Program-made: the position numbers and the translations under genes | The notes under the pieces: model-generated | Database searches by the model: none | What the model saw: only the letters and a program-made list of their open reading frames with translations | What the model was told of the DNA's origin: nothing | Source of the DNA: Lepiota brunneoincarnata | Taxonomy: Eukaryota > Basidiomycota > Agaricomycetes > Agaricales > Agaricaceae | Assembly: GCA_023014365.1 (NCBI GenBank) | Contig: JAEBUN010000035.1 | Coordinates: 124,001 to 188,000 of the forward strand | DNA length: 64,000 bases | Reading direction: 5' to 3' | Part shown: positions 1-11,335 of the stretch, one piece after another | Layout: each line of letters begins with the position of its first letter | Numbering within the stretch: the first letter of the stretch is position 1

Positions 1-314
1 TTTCAAAACTCACATCAAAAGTCTCTGCACGACCCATATCAGCTTCGACAATCGCAACACCGCCGCCACTGGCGATACCGAGTAGTCTACCTCCAGCCGG
101 CTTCAAGGACCGTACAACGGCGATTACAAAGGTATTCCCTGAATCCCTGTACTGGCGAACCCATTCGAGCTGGGGAAGAAGGCCATAAACTCGTCAGTTC
201 CTTCGCCCTTTCAAAGAGGGCAGTTTAACTCATTAACCACCAACCACCCCTCACCCCGAGACCTCTAGATGCACCTGTAACAACTACCACACGTTGGCCC
301 TTTGTAGCAGGCAT
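1..314 (-). CDS. Short-chain dehydrogenase/reductase, N-terminal part (runs off the window)
   Basis: Two exons read on the minus strand: 255-314 and 14-169, joined over an 85-nt GT-AG intron; the next donor (GTGAGT) lies at 8-13, so the gene continues outside the window. Exon 1 begins MPATKGQRVVVVTGASRGLG, the beta1-turn-alpha1 of a Rossmann fold with the TGxxxGxG dinucleotide-binding motif typical of classical SDRs. Exon 2 continues with a hydrophobic beta strand (NTFVIAVVRSL) and an acidic turn (VEADM) where NAD(P)-binding SDRs usually place the residues that choose the cofactor. The family is NAD(P)H-dependent oxidoreductases; substrate cannot be told. The catalytic Tyr-x3-Lys lies beyond the window edge. 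The start is the first ATG in frame with the Rossmann motif. Confidence 0.72.
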
Positions 315-871
315 ATGTCAAGACTCAAAACTGGAGTGCGCACAGGGAGAGAGAGAGAGCAGATAACCTACGATCTTTGACCAGTGTGGCAGCGGACACG
401 CGAAGCCACCCCTCTTCTCTTTCGAATTTCAGCTACTTTGGGTACATTCTTTCCATTCGGTAAAACGGTACTATGGCTGGCCAAGTTGGTTACTCGCTGA
501 GTTTGAAAATTTGGAGGTCCTATTATTGCACATGGACTGGTCCATGGGACGAGCTATCCATCTGTGTGACTCCCTACTGACTTTATGTTTGTTTCTCTAT
601 GTTTTTCTTTCCTCTCGCCCACAATAGTAAACAACCACTCCTAGTAAATAAAAGGGCCCTCGAGGCCCACTCGTTCCTTTCCTTTGTTGTCAACGCGGGT
701 CCATACTCTCAGACTCAACAAAGGCTTAGATCTTGCTGATACCTCCCATGGTCCAAGTCATAATATCCCCCAGGGAGCCAAATTAATTATCTTCGGCCTG
801 ACAAGCATTGAATTACTAATTACAAGAAACAAGTATCGAATTAACCCAAGCATCATTACACACACACTCAT
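315..871. other. Intergenic, nothing recognised
   Basis: Lies upstream of the dehydrogenase and downstream of the sugar transporter stop codon. Contains a short GA repeat near 350-360. I see no conserved reading frame, tRNA or rRNA here. Confidence 0.5.
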
Positions 872-3347
872 TCATTTCCGGAGCTGTCTTACAAGCCCAC
901 CACATAATACAGCCGCTATCGCAGCAAATATACCCCCTAGCCTATACATCAAGTCAGCTCAAAAGTTCTTCCCAATAACAAGAACAACATACACAAAAAT
1001 GATAACAACAGAATTCGGACCCAATTGAGTAGTAGTAGTAGTAGTAGCCATGCCCTTGGTACTCTCCACCGGATCGAAAATTGCAAAAATGACAGAGGAG
1101 AGCGCCGCAAACACAAACTGCGGCACGACAACAAAGATATTATGAATCCCCTACACAGCTCACGATCAGTTAAGAAAAGGGTGAGGGGGGGGAGATAGAA
1201 TGTGGCCCACTAGGATAGCCCCGGCCCTCTCCTCCAATGGCGTGGGAGGTAATCGTGTTGTTCCTGGTTCCTGCTGCTGCCCCCCTTCATTGCATCCGTC
1301 AGTGGCAATCTCCTCCTCATCTTCGCTTCCGAGGAGCGGACTATGTTCTCCGGATGGTTCGTTATCAAGGGGCGATGGCGGGTCGTACTCGTCTCCGAAG
1401 GCAGAAGAAGAAGATGAAAGTATGGCTTCATTTAGCTGTTGACTATCCGAGATCGGCGTCGGTGCAAGGAGAGGATTGATGTGGAGACTGCATCTGCATC
1501 GGCTTACCAGGGAGTAAGGCGCCCAGGAAGCAAGGGCCGATGGAAGACCGAGAATGGCGATCAAGGCTGTTGCTCCTGAGACGCCCTTGGCAAACCTAAC
1601 AACAGACGATCAGCCAGTGGAATTTTAATAAAACCGAATATAGTATACGTACAATGTCCCAAACATGGCCAACGCAAAGACAGCAAGGCTAATGCACCAC
1701 AGCATTTCCAACCTGATCTTGAGAAACTTGGAACCTCTTCGGATACGGGTGGAGAAATTGGAGGACGACGACGAAACGACGAAGGGTAGCAACCAGTTAC
1801 ACATCAGCGCGATCACGGCCATGATCAGCCGGGCTCTGGCGCCGAGTCGAGTGCCTTCTGCTACGTCCTCGGCAGAGTTCGACCCCTTGATGGACAAGTA
1901 TATATCTGTCATATACACGGGAGTGTAGAATGAAACTGGGAACCAGGCGAGCCAAGCGCTAGTAAACCAAAACGCAATGAGCTGCAATAACGGAATATTA
2001 ACATGGTCACTTACAAGAATTGCACAGCGAACTATATGGAGCGCTCAAGTAAACGTCGGGCGGTGATAAGATATGAACATACAATTCGCCCAATGACGCT
2101 CGGAAGATTGAACAAATCATATCGCATCTTGCGCACTTTGTGTAACAAACCCGATTTGTGCTTACTTGCGCTAGACACCAACGCCCGGTTAGATCATTAC
2201 CATGATTACAATGATCCACTCCACCCATTACCCTTTTGAAGGATACGCCACCTCCGTTACTCCAAACACGGGGAACACACGTGTGCCCACCAAGAACAAT
2301 GTACCCAGAATGGTCAAAACTTCCATCTCCGTAGCGCCCAGAAAAGGAAAAAGAGGCATAAGTTTGATATTTCCACTAAGAGGGAGGGCCATTCAAGGCA
2401 TGCCGGCGCGCGATGGAACTGCAAGTAAACGTACATGAAAAAGCCCAGCATGCCACCGACACTACCCATCCTAGCCGCCCAAGCATTCGCCAATGCTTGC
2501 TTAGAAGAAGGCAACTACATCCACCAGGATAGCGCGATCGACGGCCATGACTGCAGTTGGCAGCAAAGTCGATGAAGTAGATAGCTGATATCGCTATCCA
2601 TATCGTGAGAGTGTCGTTGGTGGATGATCCCAGCGCGGTGAACCATGACGCGACCTGACGGGAGTGACCGAAGAGGAGCATCCCAACCGCGCAGATTAGC
2701 ACCCCTACGACCATGTAAGGCCTTCTACGTCCGAATCTGGATGAGGATCTGTCAGCCATGACACCAACGATCGGTTGTACGACGAGGCCAGAGAGAGGGG
2801 CTGCAAGGAGGACCATGGAGATCCAGCTCTTGCTGAGGCCGAGGCTTATAAGATAGGGCGAAGCATAGCTGAACTCGATGCTCCACAGCACCGAGACACC
2901 TAGCTGACCGAGGGTGATGATTGGCATTTGGGCCCACGACGGTCCGTGTATAGTTCCCTGCACCGACCCGCGGGCTTGTGTGGAAGAAACTGGCGTGGTG
3001 GGCATGGTTGGTGTAATAGAGGAGATTCTCCTGAGACCTATGGGTCGCTCGTCGCCCCTTTGCTGTGTCAGCAACAGAGGCAACGCACCCTTATCAAGGT
3101 GAACCATTTCGAGCTGATGTAGGTCAGACACATTGCAAGTGTGTTCGGCCAGAAACGGATATCTGTATTCCGTCATCGCAGGCTTTGCTCCCTCCCACGC
3201 CCACGCCGCCTTCTCCAGCTTTCTAATTTCCGCATTTGCACCCCCCAGGCACGTTTTGGGGGGGGTGGTGCTGCAATTACTATAATCGAGTTCCTGTGTG
3301 GCAGTATCTGTTACCGGGGTCAATTCGGCTCCTTGGTCAGGTCGCAC
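872..3347 (-). CDS. Sugar/proton symporter of the GPH/SLC45 (sucrose-transporter-like) MFS group
   Basis: Multi-exon gene. Exon 1 (from ATG at 3347) has a hydrophilic N-terminus of about 140 residues, then membrane segments with the MFS loop GVMADRSSSRFGRRRPYMVVG, matching the GxxxDRxxxxxGRRRP signature of plant and fungal sucrose/alpha-glucoside symporters (SUT/SLC45). Further exons give the conserved DRAILVDVLPSSKQALANAW stretch (2,500-2,560), a segment GATEMEVLTILGTLFLVG (about 2,300), helix AFWFTSAWLAWFPVSFYTP (1,930-1,980), a long acidic cytoplasmic loop (1,250-1,450) and the last helices (870-1,140), stopping at 872-874 after a short final intron. Two +1 frameshifts interrupt conserved sequence (about 2,554 and 2,515). 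Role: plasma-membrane uptake of disaccharide with protons, by family. Substrate is inferred. Confidence 0.8.
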
Positions 3348-5532
3348 TAGTCAAACTAGATACTCCGCCCAGGATACTAAGGCAACCGTTATTGGCATAG
3401 TCTTTCACAGAGGCCCCCGTTGACCACGGGAAGTAGCTCGTGATCGTGATCACCTACTATGATCTGGAAGGTAAGTATCTCTTCCGAGACTGCTACACCC
3501 TTACCCCCGAGCCAACATCGATAAGATCGAAAAAGATTTCGCAAGACCGCTGACTAGTAGTTAAATCCTCGTGCTCTTATTCAATCTGTAGCTCGAAAAT
3601 GACGATGGGCTCTCAGCAGAGTTGTCTTCTTCGTGGCGACTTATACAGTTGATCCCGGTGATCATGCTGTAGAGGGTGGACGAGTGGCTGCTCATATCGT
3701 GACCACCACTCGTTACCTCTCTTGCAGTGACGAACTTCGATGACGAACCCGGCACGAACCTCGGATCAAAAAATCAAAAACCTCGGAGTGTCCACATTGT
3801 TGCCAAGGGGGGCCGCCATCATTTCGACAACCTGCCCCGTTCCACTTCCTTCCTCGCGTATTCAAATATTTCCCTATTCCTCCCCCCTGAGCACGATCGG
3901 AGAGCAAAATTTTGTCTCTGTTTATCGGTTTCTCCACACCTCGCATACCCTTTCTTTTTTCTGTCTCTCTCGTCTTTCCTTGCAAGCCCTCGGCTTCACA
4001 CGACACTAGGAGACAGCTACAGGAGAAGAGTGTTGAGAATGACATGGCAGGGCAGAAAAGACGAGGAGCAATGGGAGAAGCAGAATCCGACTTAGATTAG
4101 GCAAATAAGAGGATTAAAGTAGATATAGCTTAGGTAGTCATAAGCCTCGGGGCAACAAGTAGCTAGAAAATTAGAATACACGTCCCGTTCCTGCTCTTCC
4201 GCCTGAACTAAGTGTAGTCGTCGCATACCTCACGGCGCGTCGACTTTCACTCCTGATCCCTTGTTCACGAAAATTTCCTATTTCACGTTCCCTATCTCTC
4301 ATTGAAGCCCAGTGATCATTTTGCCATGTCTCGCTTCGTTTCGTCTTGTTTCGCCGCACCCGTTTCGACGTGATTCACCTATAGAAGACCCTGACTCTGC
4401 TCAGCATTCTTCTATATTTGACAATGACACGGCATGATGTGCTTCTTGCATTGCAAACTTGCCTTCTTTCCGAGGGAGGCTGCAACTGGACAAGGTATTC
4501 ATTATCATCACGGCTACGTTAGTTACATAAGGCGCCTGGTTGCTTCTAGAGCTCGGTGGGGTGGGGTTGTTTCGCTGAAAGTGGGGTGGAGTTGTGGTGG
4601 TGGAAGAAGCCCACAGAGTATCGAGGATTGTTGTATGCGTGTAACTGAAGTCGGGCCCTCACACTTGTGATTTTGTTTTTTTGGGGGAGGGGCGCGCTCT
4701 CCGTCGTCCTGTTGGAAAAAATGAGTACCCAGAGCAACTGGTGTATGCGACGTGGGTTGCTGAGAACGTCAATGTTCTACGGGAAGATCAAGATGGCGAT
4801 TGGCGTTCTCTTACCTCATTCCCTGGTTCATCCTCAGTTTCCGTCCGCTGCAGAGCACCACTGAGCTATGGCGCTCCTCTGCCCTCCTTATAACCACCCA
4901 CCCTCTCCTTCTCATTTGGATAGCCCCCCACACACGCTCCCGCTGCACTATCTTTTCCCACATCTCGCCCTTCATTCTTGCATTCCACCACTCTTCGTGA
5001 CCTTACCCAGGGGGGTAGACCCACGTAACAATCTTGAATGGATTAACTCACACTCATTCAGGTAACAAGCTTCGGGGGCCCAGAGAAGTTTGATAGATTA
5101 ACATCCCTCGATGTCTACGTACGCACGTACTCTAGCCCGATCCGCGGCAAGCGAGCTATTATTGCTCACGGGGAAAAGCTTGTTAGCAAATGGGGGCACA
5201 AGGCGAGCTCTCTCCAGTCCCCAGCCGTGACAAAAGGTCGTCCATGTAGTCAGTCGATATGAGACTGATGAGGTTGGCGCCTTGCTGGCTTTGCAGAGGG
5301 AAGCGGGGGATTGTCGCCGAGAAAGGGAAGAATGAGTCTCAAGTGATAATTTTAGGGTCCCCAGCGCCACACTACGAGATTCGAACTTTATGTAAATTTC
5401 TGATCGGAATTCATGAACACTGGTTTGCCTATCAAACACCCTCTTGCTTATTTGGAGGTGTCGAATGTTAACAAGAACAATATTATTAAGTAGGACATAA
5501 CAATTGCTTCATGTGTTCATCATCCCCGTCGG
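3348..5532. other. Long intergenic stretch with weak coding hints
   Basis: Holds a pyrimidine-rich tract (about 3,840-3,990) of the sort found in fungal promoters/5' leaders, followed by an 18-codon frame at 4,044 that ends at TAG and then continues open for ten basic codons. A possible two-exon gene on + is suggested by an ATG at 4,424 with a good donor near 4,497 and a long open stretch at 4,690-4,890, but I recognise neither. 5,100-5,470 looked at first like a tRNA because of a GTTCGAATC string, but no stems form. I assign no function. Confidence 0.35.
4424..4893 (+). CDS. Possible small intron-containing gene, unrecognised
   Basis: ATG at 4,424 opens a 24-codon exon (MTRHDVLLALQTCLLSEGG...) that ends at a GTATTC donor. 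A second open stretch at about 4,705-4,893 reads NEYPEQLVYATWVAENVNV and onward to a stop, with amino-acid composition like real protein. The join between them is not resolved and there is no family match that I know. It could be chance open frames in a GC-balanced intergenic region. Confidence 0.22.
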
Positions 5533-7989
5533 CTATAATACATACCGAAAATCGCGATTCTGGATGTCTGTGAGATCCAAGAATTCCTATAGTGGGAGGT
5601 CTAAGCCTTGGCTCTCAGCACACACACACACAAGCGACAAACACACCTTGTCAACCCGAATCTTCTCAACACTACCATCCTCACTGTTGACCCTTTCAAT
5701 GTACACTTCATCATACATCGTATCTCGCGTTTCTCCGTCACGTCGACTATTCTCCCTATCCATCACGATTCGAAGTCCATACATAATGAGCATGCAAGCC
5801 AAGTAGCAAATCCCAATAATTATCCACGGAACGTGATTTCTGGAATTCAAAATGAGTAACTGGACTTACTACAGTATGCAGCAGTAAACTTCACCGAGGC
5901 TTGTACTTTGCCTGCCACATAAAGGGTCCCGCAGAGTTACCAATACAATACGCGCAGAGCATGATAGCATTGACAGTGACTCTTTTGGTATGGCCTGCAG
6001 TTACGCTCGACATCCAAGATAAATCCAAGTACGAATGCGGTTGTACCAACACCTTTTTGTGTGACAAAAATTAGGAGGAAAAATCAAATTCCAAAAGGTC
6101 AAAACTTGCGAGGACGCACCAGTGATCCACACTGCAAAGAGCAAACCAACTTTGTTCTCCCAAGGTAAAAAATTGATCAAGAACACTCCGAGAAGATTCG
6201 GTACCATGAATATGATACCGACATAGGCGCGGCTGTTGGGAATCCGGGCGGCAATGGTAATACCTACCCAGATAGTGACAATTTCAACGACACCGTCAAC
6301 ACATCCGAGTAGTGTGGTCTGGAAGGGTGTGAAGCCAAAAGACGAAACGATGATTTGCCTTTGGTTGGTGAGTGAATTGGGAATATTGTCGAGCGCAGAG
6401 AATAGAGCAAAGAGCCACGTCTTTGGATCTTTGCAGGCCTCAATCATCCTGTTTATCCAGTGAGTGTAGTGTATGAGGGTAACCATATTGCCTGAGACGC
6501 ACTGTTCCTTTTTGAAATGCTTATTCTCCACTCCAGTTTGGTTTTCCTACAAGTCGTGTTCATCATGCGGTGAGTTTGAGGGGCTACCAGGGGGAAGCTT
6601 ACCTTGATTCTCCGGATCGCACCCGCTCGTTCTTCCTTTGTCAAGAACCATGCATTGGTCGGCGAGTCAGGGAACAAAAACCTAAACGCCTGTTTATGAA
6701 TTGGAATTAGCGCTGGAACTGACGTCACTTCACCAGAAAGCCAAAGCGGTTAATAAGGTGAGGATGCCCGTGATTATCATCAACCTAGGCGACATTGTCA
6801 GATTTCTGGTGGACCCTACAATAAATGAGTTTACCATTGCCAGGGCTCGAATGTCGTAGTATGAATGTGAAGCGATCCGAAGCTGATGAAACCCGAGATA
6901 ATTTGTGCTAAGCGTTATCAGGAATAGTCAGGGAATGTCATATTTTCTGTTCAAATTACGGCACGCGAACCTGTTCCATTCATCAAGACTGTATGCAATA
7001 AGCACGGATAAGCCAAAATACGAAATCAGAAATCTGCTTACACCACCACCCCACTCGCACTGTTTGCTCATTCCTCGTGTAAAACATTGACGTGACGATA
7101 AGGAAGCCGGCTGTTATCGAACCCTCGCATGCGCCCAGGATCAATCGGACCGACAAAGAGACCTGCGAAGTTCTTGCAGGCAGCGTGGGCACAGAGTGCT
7201 ACTGCCCAAATGGATATATTTAAACTATAAATATGAAGAAAAAAAAACGAGGCCAGCTGAGTGCGATCAAACGGCGATTAGAATGATGCATTTACGTACC
7301 TCATCCATTTAGCGACAGGGAACCTCTGCAGACACAAGTTCTGTGGAAACTCGAATACGAGATAGCTTAGGTAGAAGATCGTTCCAAGCCTGTAGGGCGA
7401 TGAGGATCCCTTGGGTTAATACTAGGGGGGGGGGGTAGTCGTACCAGTTATACCTGTTTGAACGTGAGCCATCAATATTATAATTGTGTGAAAGTGTGCG
7501 CACTGGTTTGTGGTCAGATGAGTGGACTCCCTGGGAAGACGGTGTCAGGAAGGGGGTCGACGGGGTTAGGAAGGTAAGACCTGATGCCTAGGATCGCAGC
7601 GCTTCCCAGTGTGGTTTTATCCATAAATTGAATCCTTGGGGAGACTAAGCAATAGCGTATATCACAAGCAGCAACTGGCCATACCAAGTAAAGGACTTGA
7701 ACGGAGCGGTTAACGTATGCAAAGCTGAGGGGAACAAAATTACTTACTGCACATAAGAGGTATAATATGTCTGTCGATCTTCCGGCTTTGACTCCAGTCA
7801 AGACGCTGAGCGCTGAGCTGGAGGACATCGAACATACCGAATCCTAATAGCCTCTTTCGGATCGAGTTCACCATGCACCCCTGCAACTAGCTCGGCACCG
7901 GTATCGACCGCCTTTGAAGACATCAACGCATTGTGGCTGTCGGTGTCAGTGTACTTCTCATCCTTTTCTGAAAACGACGAGGAACCCAT
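5533..7989 (-). CDS. Dal5-like MFS permease (anion:cation symporter family)
   Basis: Multi-exon minus-strand gene starting MGSSSFSEKDEKYTD at 7,989 and ending QNRDFRYVL at 5,533. Landmarks in order: IQFMDKTTLGSAAILGI (TM1 with the DKxxLG motif of allantoate/pantothenate-type permeases), VRLILGACEGSITAGFLIV and TSMFYTRNEQ (TM4-5 region), PDSPTNAWFLTKEERAGAI (central loop), DPKTWLFALFSALDNIPNS (TM7), VTAGHTKRVTVNAIML and AYCIGNSAGPFMW (TM11), then a cytoplasmic tail. These are family signatures of fungal Dal5/Tna1/Fen2-type ACS transporters, which import organic anions such as allantoate, nicotinate or pantothenate at the plasma membrane; the substrate is not decidable. Two +1 frameshifts at about 7,150 and 6,020 break otherwise perfect motifs. 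A GT-rich short intron precedes the last exon (5,533-5,586). Confidence 0.8.
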
Positions 7990-8665
7990 GATGGTGGGGT
8001 GAAAGAGAGGGGGGGGTGACGTCCAACGGGGCACCAACACTCGAATTGCCTTACGGCCTGAGCTCCATTCTATTTATGGGGCTCCCTGATAACGGTCTTC
8101 AAAAGGATAGTCTTCGAAGTCCTCCCATGTGTAACATTCAGTTTGATGATGGGTGTTCGGATACGTATCCTGCTTGTGATTGGTAATTCTGGATGGACAG
8201 ACCAGACAGACCCGCTATTCCGAAGAGGCGGTGGGACCCGTGACCCTCTCACATCCCTAAATCTCGGAGTTCTGAGCTTTCAAGTCAAGGTGTATGAGGA
8301 GCTCAATCCTTTGAAGGAGGGCTGAGGAGTGTGGGAAGAGTTTGTATGGTTTCTCACGGGGAGTTCACGTGGCATAGACTTCCCAGCACACAGGGGTTCA
8401 GTGTAGCTAACTCCTACACAGGAAAGCCGAACAGTATTCTGCATTTATGTTGGGACCGTCTTCGTACATTCAGGTCAAACCCATTGATGATGTGCTGTTT
8501 CGGGAGATGGCAAGGCCTGGCATGCACGAATATAAATTCAAGCAGGAGAAAAAAAAGACGCTGGCTTGAGCGTCGATGCTTTGTCAGCAAGATGGTGTAC
8601 CGAAATGCACCGCCGGCTCCCCCTGCATCTATATACCCACTACTTTCTTTGCAGCAACGACAATC
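7990..8665. other. Intergenic between divergent genes
   Basis: Divergent upstream region of the permease (-) and the SNF2-like fragment (+). A purine-rich tract (8,544-8,560) and a TATATA (8,629-8,634) lie upstream of the plus-strand ATG. No coding signal seen. Confidence 0.4.
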
Positions 8666-9558
8666 ATGGCTGCAACAGCAGATCCGACGACCCCAACATC
8701 ATCTCTCCCCATTCACTCGAGGTCTAACCCAATTGACCTTACTCTCGACGACGATGACGACACATATATCACCCCTAGATCTAAACGCGCATCCACCGAC
8801 ACGCTGGACTCGACGGACGAACGCTCCCCATCACCCTCCTATTCGTCCACTCTTGCATCCCAGGACCACCCCAATCCATATCTTGGACCCGTCCCTACCT
8901 CCCTTGTCGTCCGAACGACAAGTGATAGACCTCACCGGTTCACCTTCACCCTCACCACCTGCAGCGCAAAACGTACCGCCGGGCCTCGCCCCAATCAATC
9001 CCGATGACCCTCCAAAGACGCCTATTTGCATTGGTCAACTTACTGCCAAAGCTCTTATTCTTTGTCACATTCCCTATCTAATTTCTTGCGATCCTGCAAA
9101 AGAAGTTGAATGGGCAACCGTTAAGTTGCATTATGATCACAATCTCGACAAGATTGGTGGTAACCCAGATATGATACATATATTGGCACCCAACGTAAGG
9201 GCGCCAAACGGTGATATAATACCGGGAGTCAATTTTGGTGTTGTCGAGCAGAGAGTATCAGCGAACCTGGGTGGGATGCTCGGGAAGGGACTAATTCGGC
9301 TCGAGGCCAAGATACTCAGAGGACAACCTAATGTGCGTCTTCTTTCACAATCCTCTCTGCGTGCACAGCCCATTCTTCGCATAGTTGCCAGCCCTGCCGA
9401 TTCAGCTGCTCGTCTATACGCCCAAGGGGAATATCACAGTTGTTGGCAACTACCTACGGCAGTGCAACATGCTTCTAGACCATCCTACTCCCCCTTATGA
9501 TGATTTTCGCGTTGCCGTATGTCCTTACTTCAACCCACACAACCCACCCCTCCGATAA
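8666..9558 (+). CDS. N-terminal fragment of a SNF2/Rad5-like protein: two SIMs plus N-terminal domain, no ATPase
   Basis: Starts MAATADPTTPTS at 8,666. An acidic, low-complexity leader carries two SUMO-interaction motifs: NPIDLTLDDDDD (about 8,730) and QVIDLTGSPSPSPP (about 8,925). The conserved domain follows: IGQLTAKALILCHIPYL, PGVNFGVVEQRV, GLIRLEAKILRGQPN, then across a 73-nt intron (9,333-9,405) LLVYTPKGNITVVGNYL, LLDHPTPPYDD and PYFNPHNPP. From memory this order matches the N-terminal region of Agaricomycete Rad5/SMARCA3-like SNF2 ATPases. Here the frame ends at 9,556-9,558, so the helicase and RING parts are absent. The two SIM halves are in different frames (+1 shift near 8,915) with no usable intron between them. 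Either a truncated gene copy or a free-standing regulator. Confidence 0.6.
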
Positions 9559-10498
9559 GCAATGGCGAATAAGAAACTGCCCAATAAAAATTCAATAAAT
9601 CGTATAATCGGCAGGTAATTTAACGGACACGCTTAGAGGGGCCCGCGTCAGTGTACCTATTTCTTTACAACAACTTATAACCAGATAATTCTTTCTTACG
9701 AATAACCATCCCCGACAAAAAATACCTTGTGTAGCAGCCTTATGACGTAGTTGAAAGTTGGAATTTCCAACAGTGACCGACCACTCCCACAATCAGTGAC
9801 TAGCGCTAGGCGGATGACAACGGTAATTTTCGCAGAGCCTCCGTCCCCTTCGCCCTCGGGGGGTAGCTGACCAAATTTTCCCTCGTCGATGTAACCACAC
9901 CCACTTGAAGCCCAAGCTTGAGTGTAATATAGGGATCAATCCCTCAGCCCCCCCCCCCCCCCCCCCAAAAAAAAAAAACCAAATGAAAGTCATACCCAGA
10001 TCAGTGCTGAGGGAGACTATACTGGTGGTTCGGCCACCGTGCTCCCCAACTGCTCCCCCGTGAATTGAATAGGAGCTTGCGAGCGGAGGATGACCAACTC
10101 TGAGCTTCTTGTCTTCCGCAATCTTCTTCTTTACTCATGACCTAGTATACACGCTAGCGTTTTGACGAGCACTGAATTTTAACCCATCCGCTTCGCAAGG
10201 ACGCGGGCTGTACATACTGTACACACAATACATTGCACGAGGTCATAAGCGACCTTTTGCCGATCATAGTGACACTGACAACTAACCAGCGTAACTCTCT
10301 TACGCGCTGTCTGCTCTCGCTTACCCTGATTTAGATTCTCGGAAAAAATATAAGAATCGACAATCCTAAACATCCCCAATTCCCTATCAATCCCTACCAG
10401 CCAGCGAGCGCGTTCACTGGTACATATTAGCTCCCTTCACACAGCTTTCTTCAACCCCGTCTTTTCGTATCATCGTCCCCCTCTCCTCTCCTTACCAA
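9559..10498. other. Intergenic with a C20-A12 homopolymer junction
   Basis: No gene recognised. Contains a run of 20 C followed directly by 12 A at 9,947-9,978. Confidence 0.5.
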
Positions 10499-10962
10499 AT
10501 GTCCTGGACGAATCATCACCGTCAACAAATTCAACTTTTGTCCTCGATCACGGCAACGAGCTATGCTACGCCTGCGACCAAGACTATCCGCGGTCTCAAC
10601 AACGAAAGTGCCAACATCCAAGGCCAGCTCATACAAAAGCTCGGTCCCAACTTTGAACAAGACAATGGCTTCCTGCTCGAGGTAAAACGCGCATTTTCAA
10701 TATGATCCCCTAACTCCGGTTCGGACATTGATCGAAGAATGATTCTTTCCCCCCCTTATTTAGGAACGTCACCCAATCAACATCTACGCATTGGGCGTAA
10801 AGGCCAACACTCACCACCGTGGTCCGCGGGCCACCGGTTCTTGCACAGACCATGCCAAAGATCGATTGTGGTAAATGCTACGAATGGCCTAAATTCATCG
10901 AGGCCGAAGCAACAGGAGATGGATTCGATGCTGTCCGTGGAAGGCAGATTAGGAGCGCGTGA
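10499..10962 (+). CDS. Small hypothetical protein with a CGKC motif, three exons
   Basis: Exons 10,499-10,681, 10,764-10,796 and 10,849-10,962, with introns of 82 and 52 nt (GTAAAA...TTTAG and GTAAAG...CACAG). Both junctions are phase 0 and keep one frame, giving about 109 residues. The N-terminal half is Gln/Asn/Thr-rich (SWTNHHRQQIQLLSS); the third exon has MPKIDCGKCYEWPKFIEAEA, a CXXC pair next to aromatic residues that could bind a metal or be redox active. No signal peptide or membrane segment. No family recognised; the clean splicing and codon-like composition are the argument that it is a gene. Confidence 0.45.
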
Positions 10963-11335
10963 AGAGGGGAGGGGAGGGGGATCATGCGGGGGTGGCCATT
11001 TGTAAACTAGGGATCGTGGGACAAGCTTATGATTATGAATAATTTTGGATGCATGCTTGACTCGAATCGCTTGAATTAATTGATCTCTGGTCTTGCTTTC
11101 GAGCTGTCGACTCTTACACAGGATTATTTTTGTTAGCAAAACTATTCGCCAAGAAGCAAGATATTCAATACAGCACAATAAGCACGACAAAGCATAATGG
11201 CAACAAGGAAATCCGGAAATACGCCCAACAGAGTCCTGAGGTCAAAGAGCGAGCAGCCGGTCCCGGTCAACGTTCACCCAACTGTCTCTTCTTCTCCGGC
11301 TGAAAAACAATGATCGACATGAGCTAAGGAAGCCA
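10963..11335. other. Short intergenic region between convergent genes
   Basis: Convergent 3' ends of the small protein gene (+) and the mannosidase (-). A 38-codon frame at 11,196-11,312 (MATRKSGNTPNR...) is too short to support. Confidence 0.4.

Noticed and set aside
5370..5400. Possible tRNA on the minus strand (GTTCGAATC T-loop-like string)
   Set aside because: No complementary T-stem or acceptor stem forms around it.
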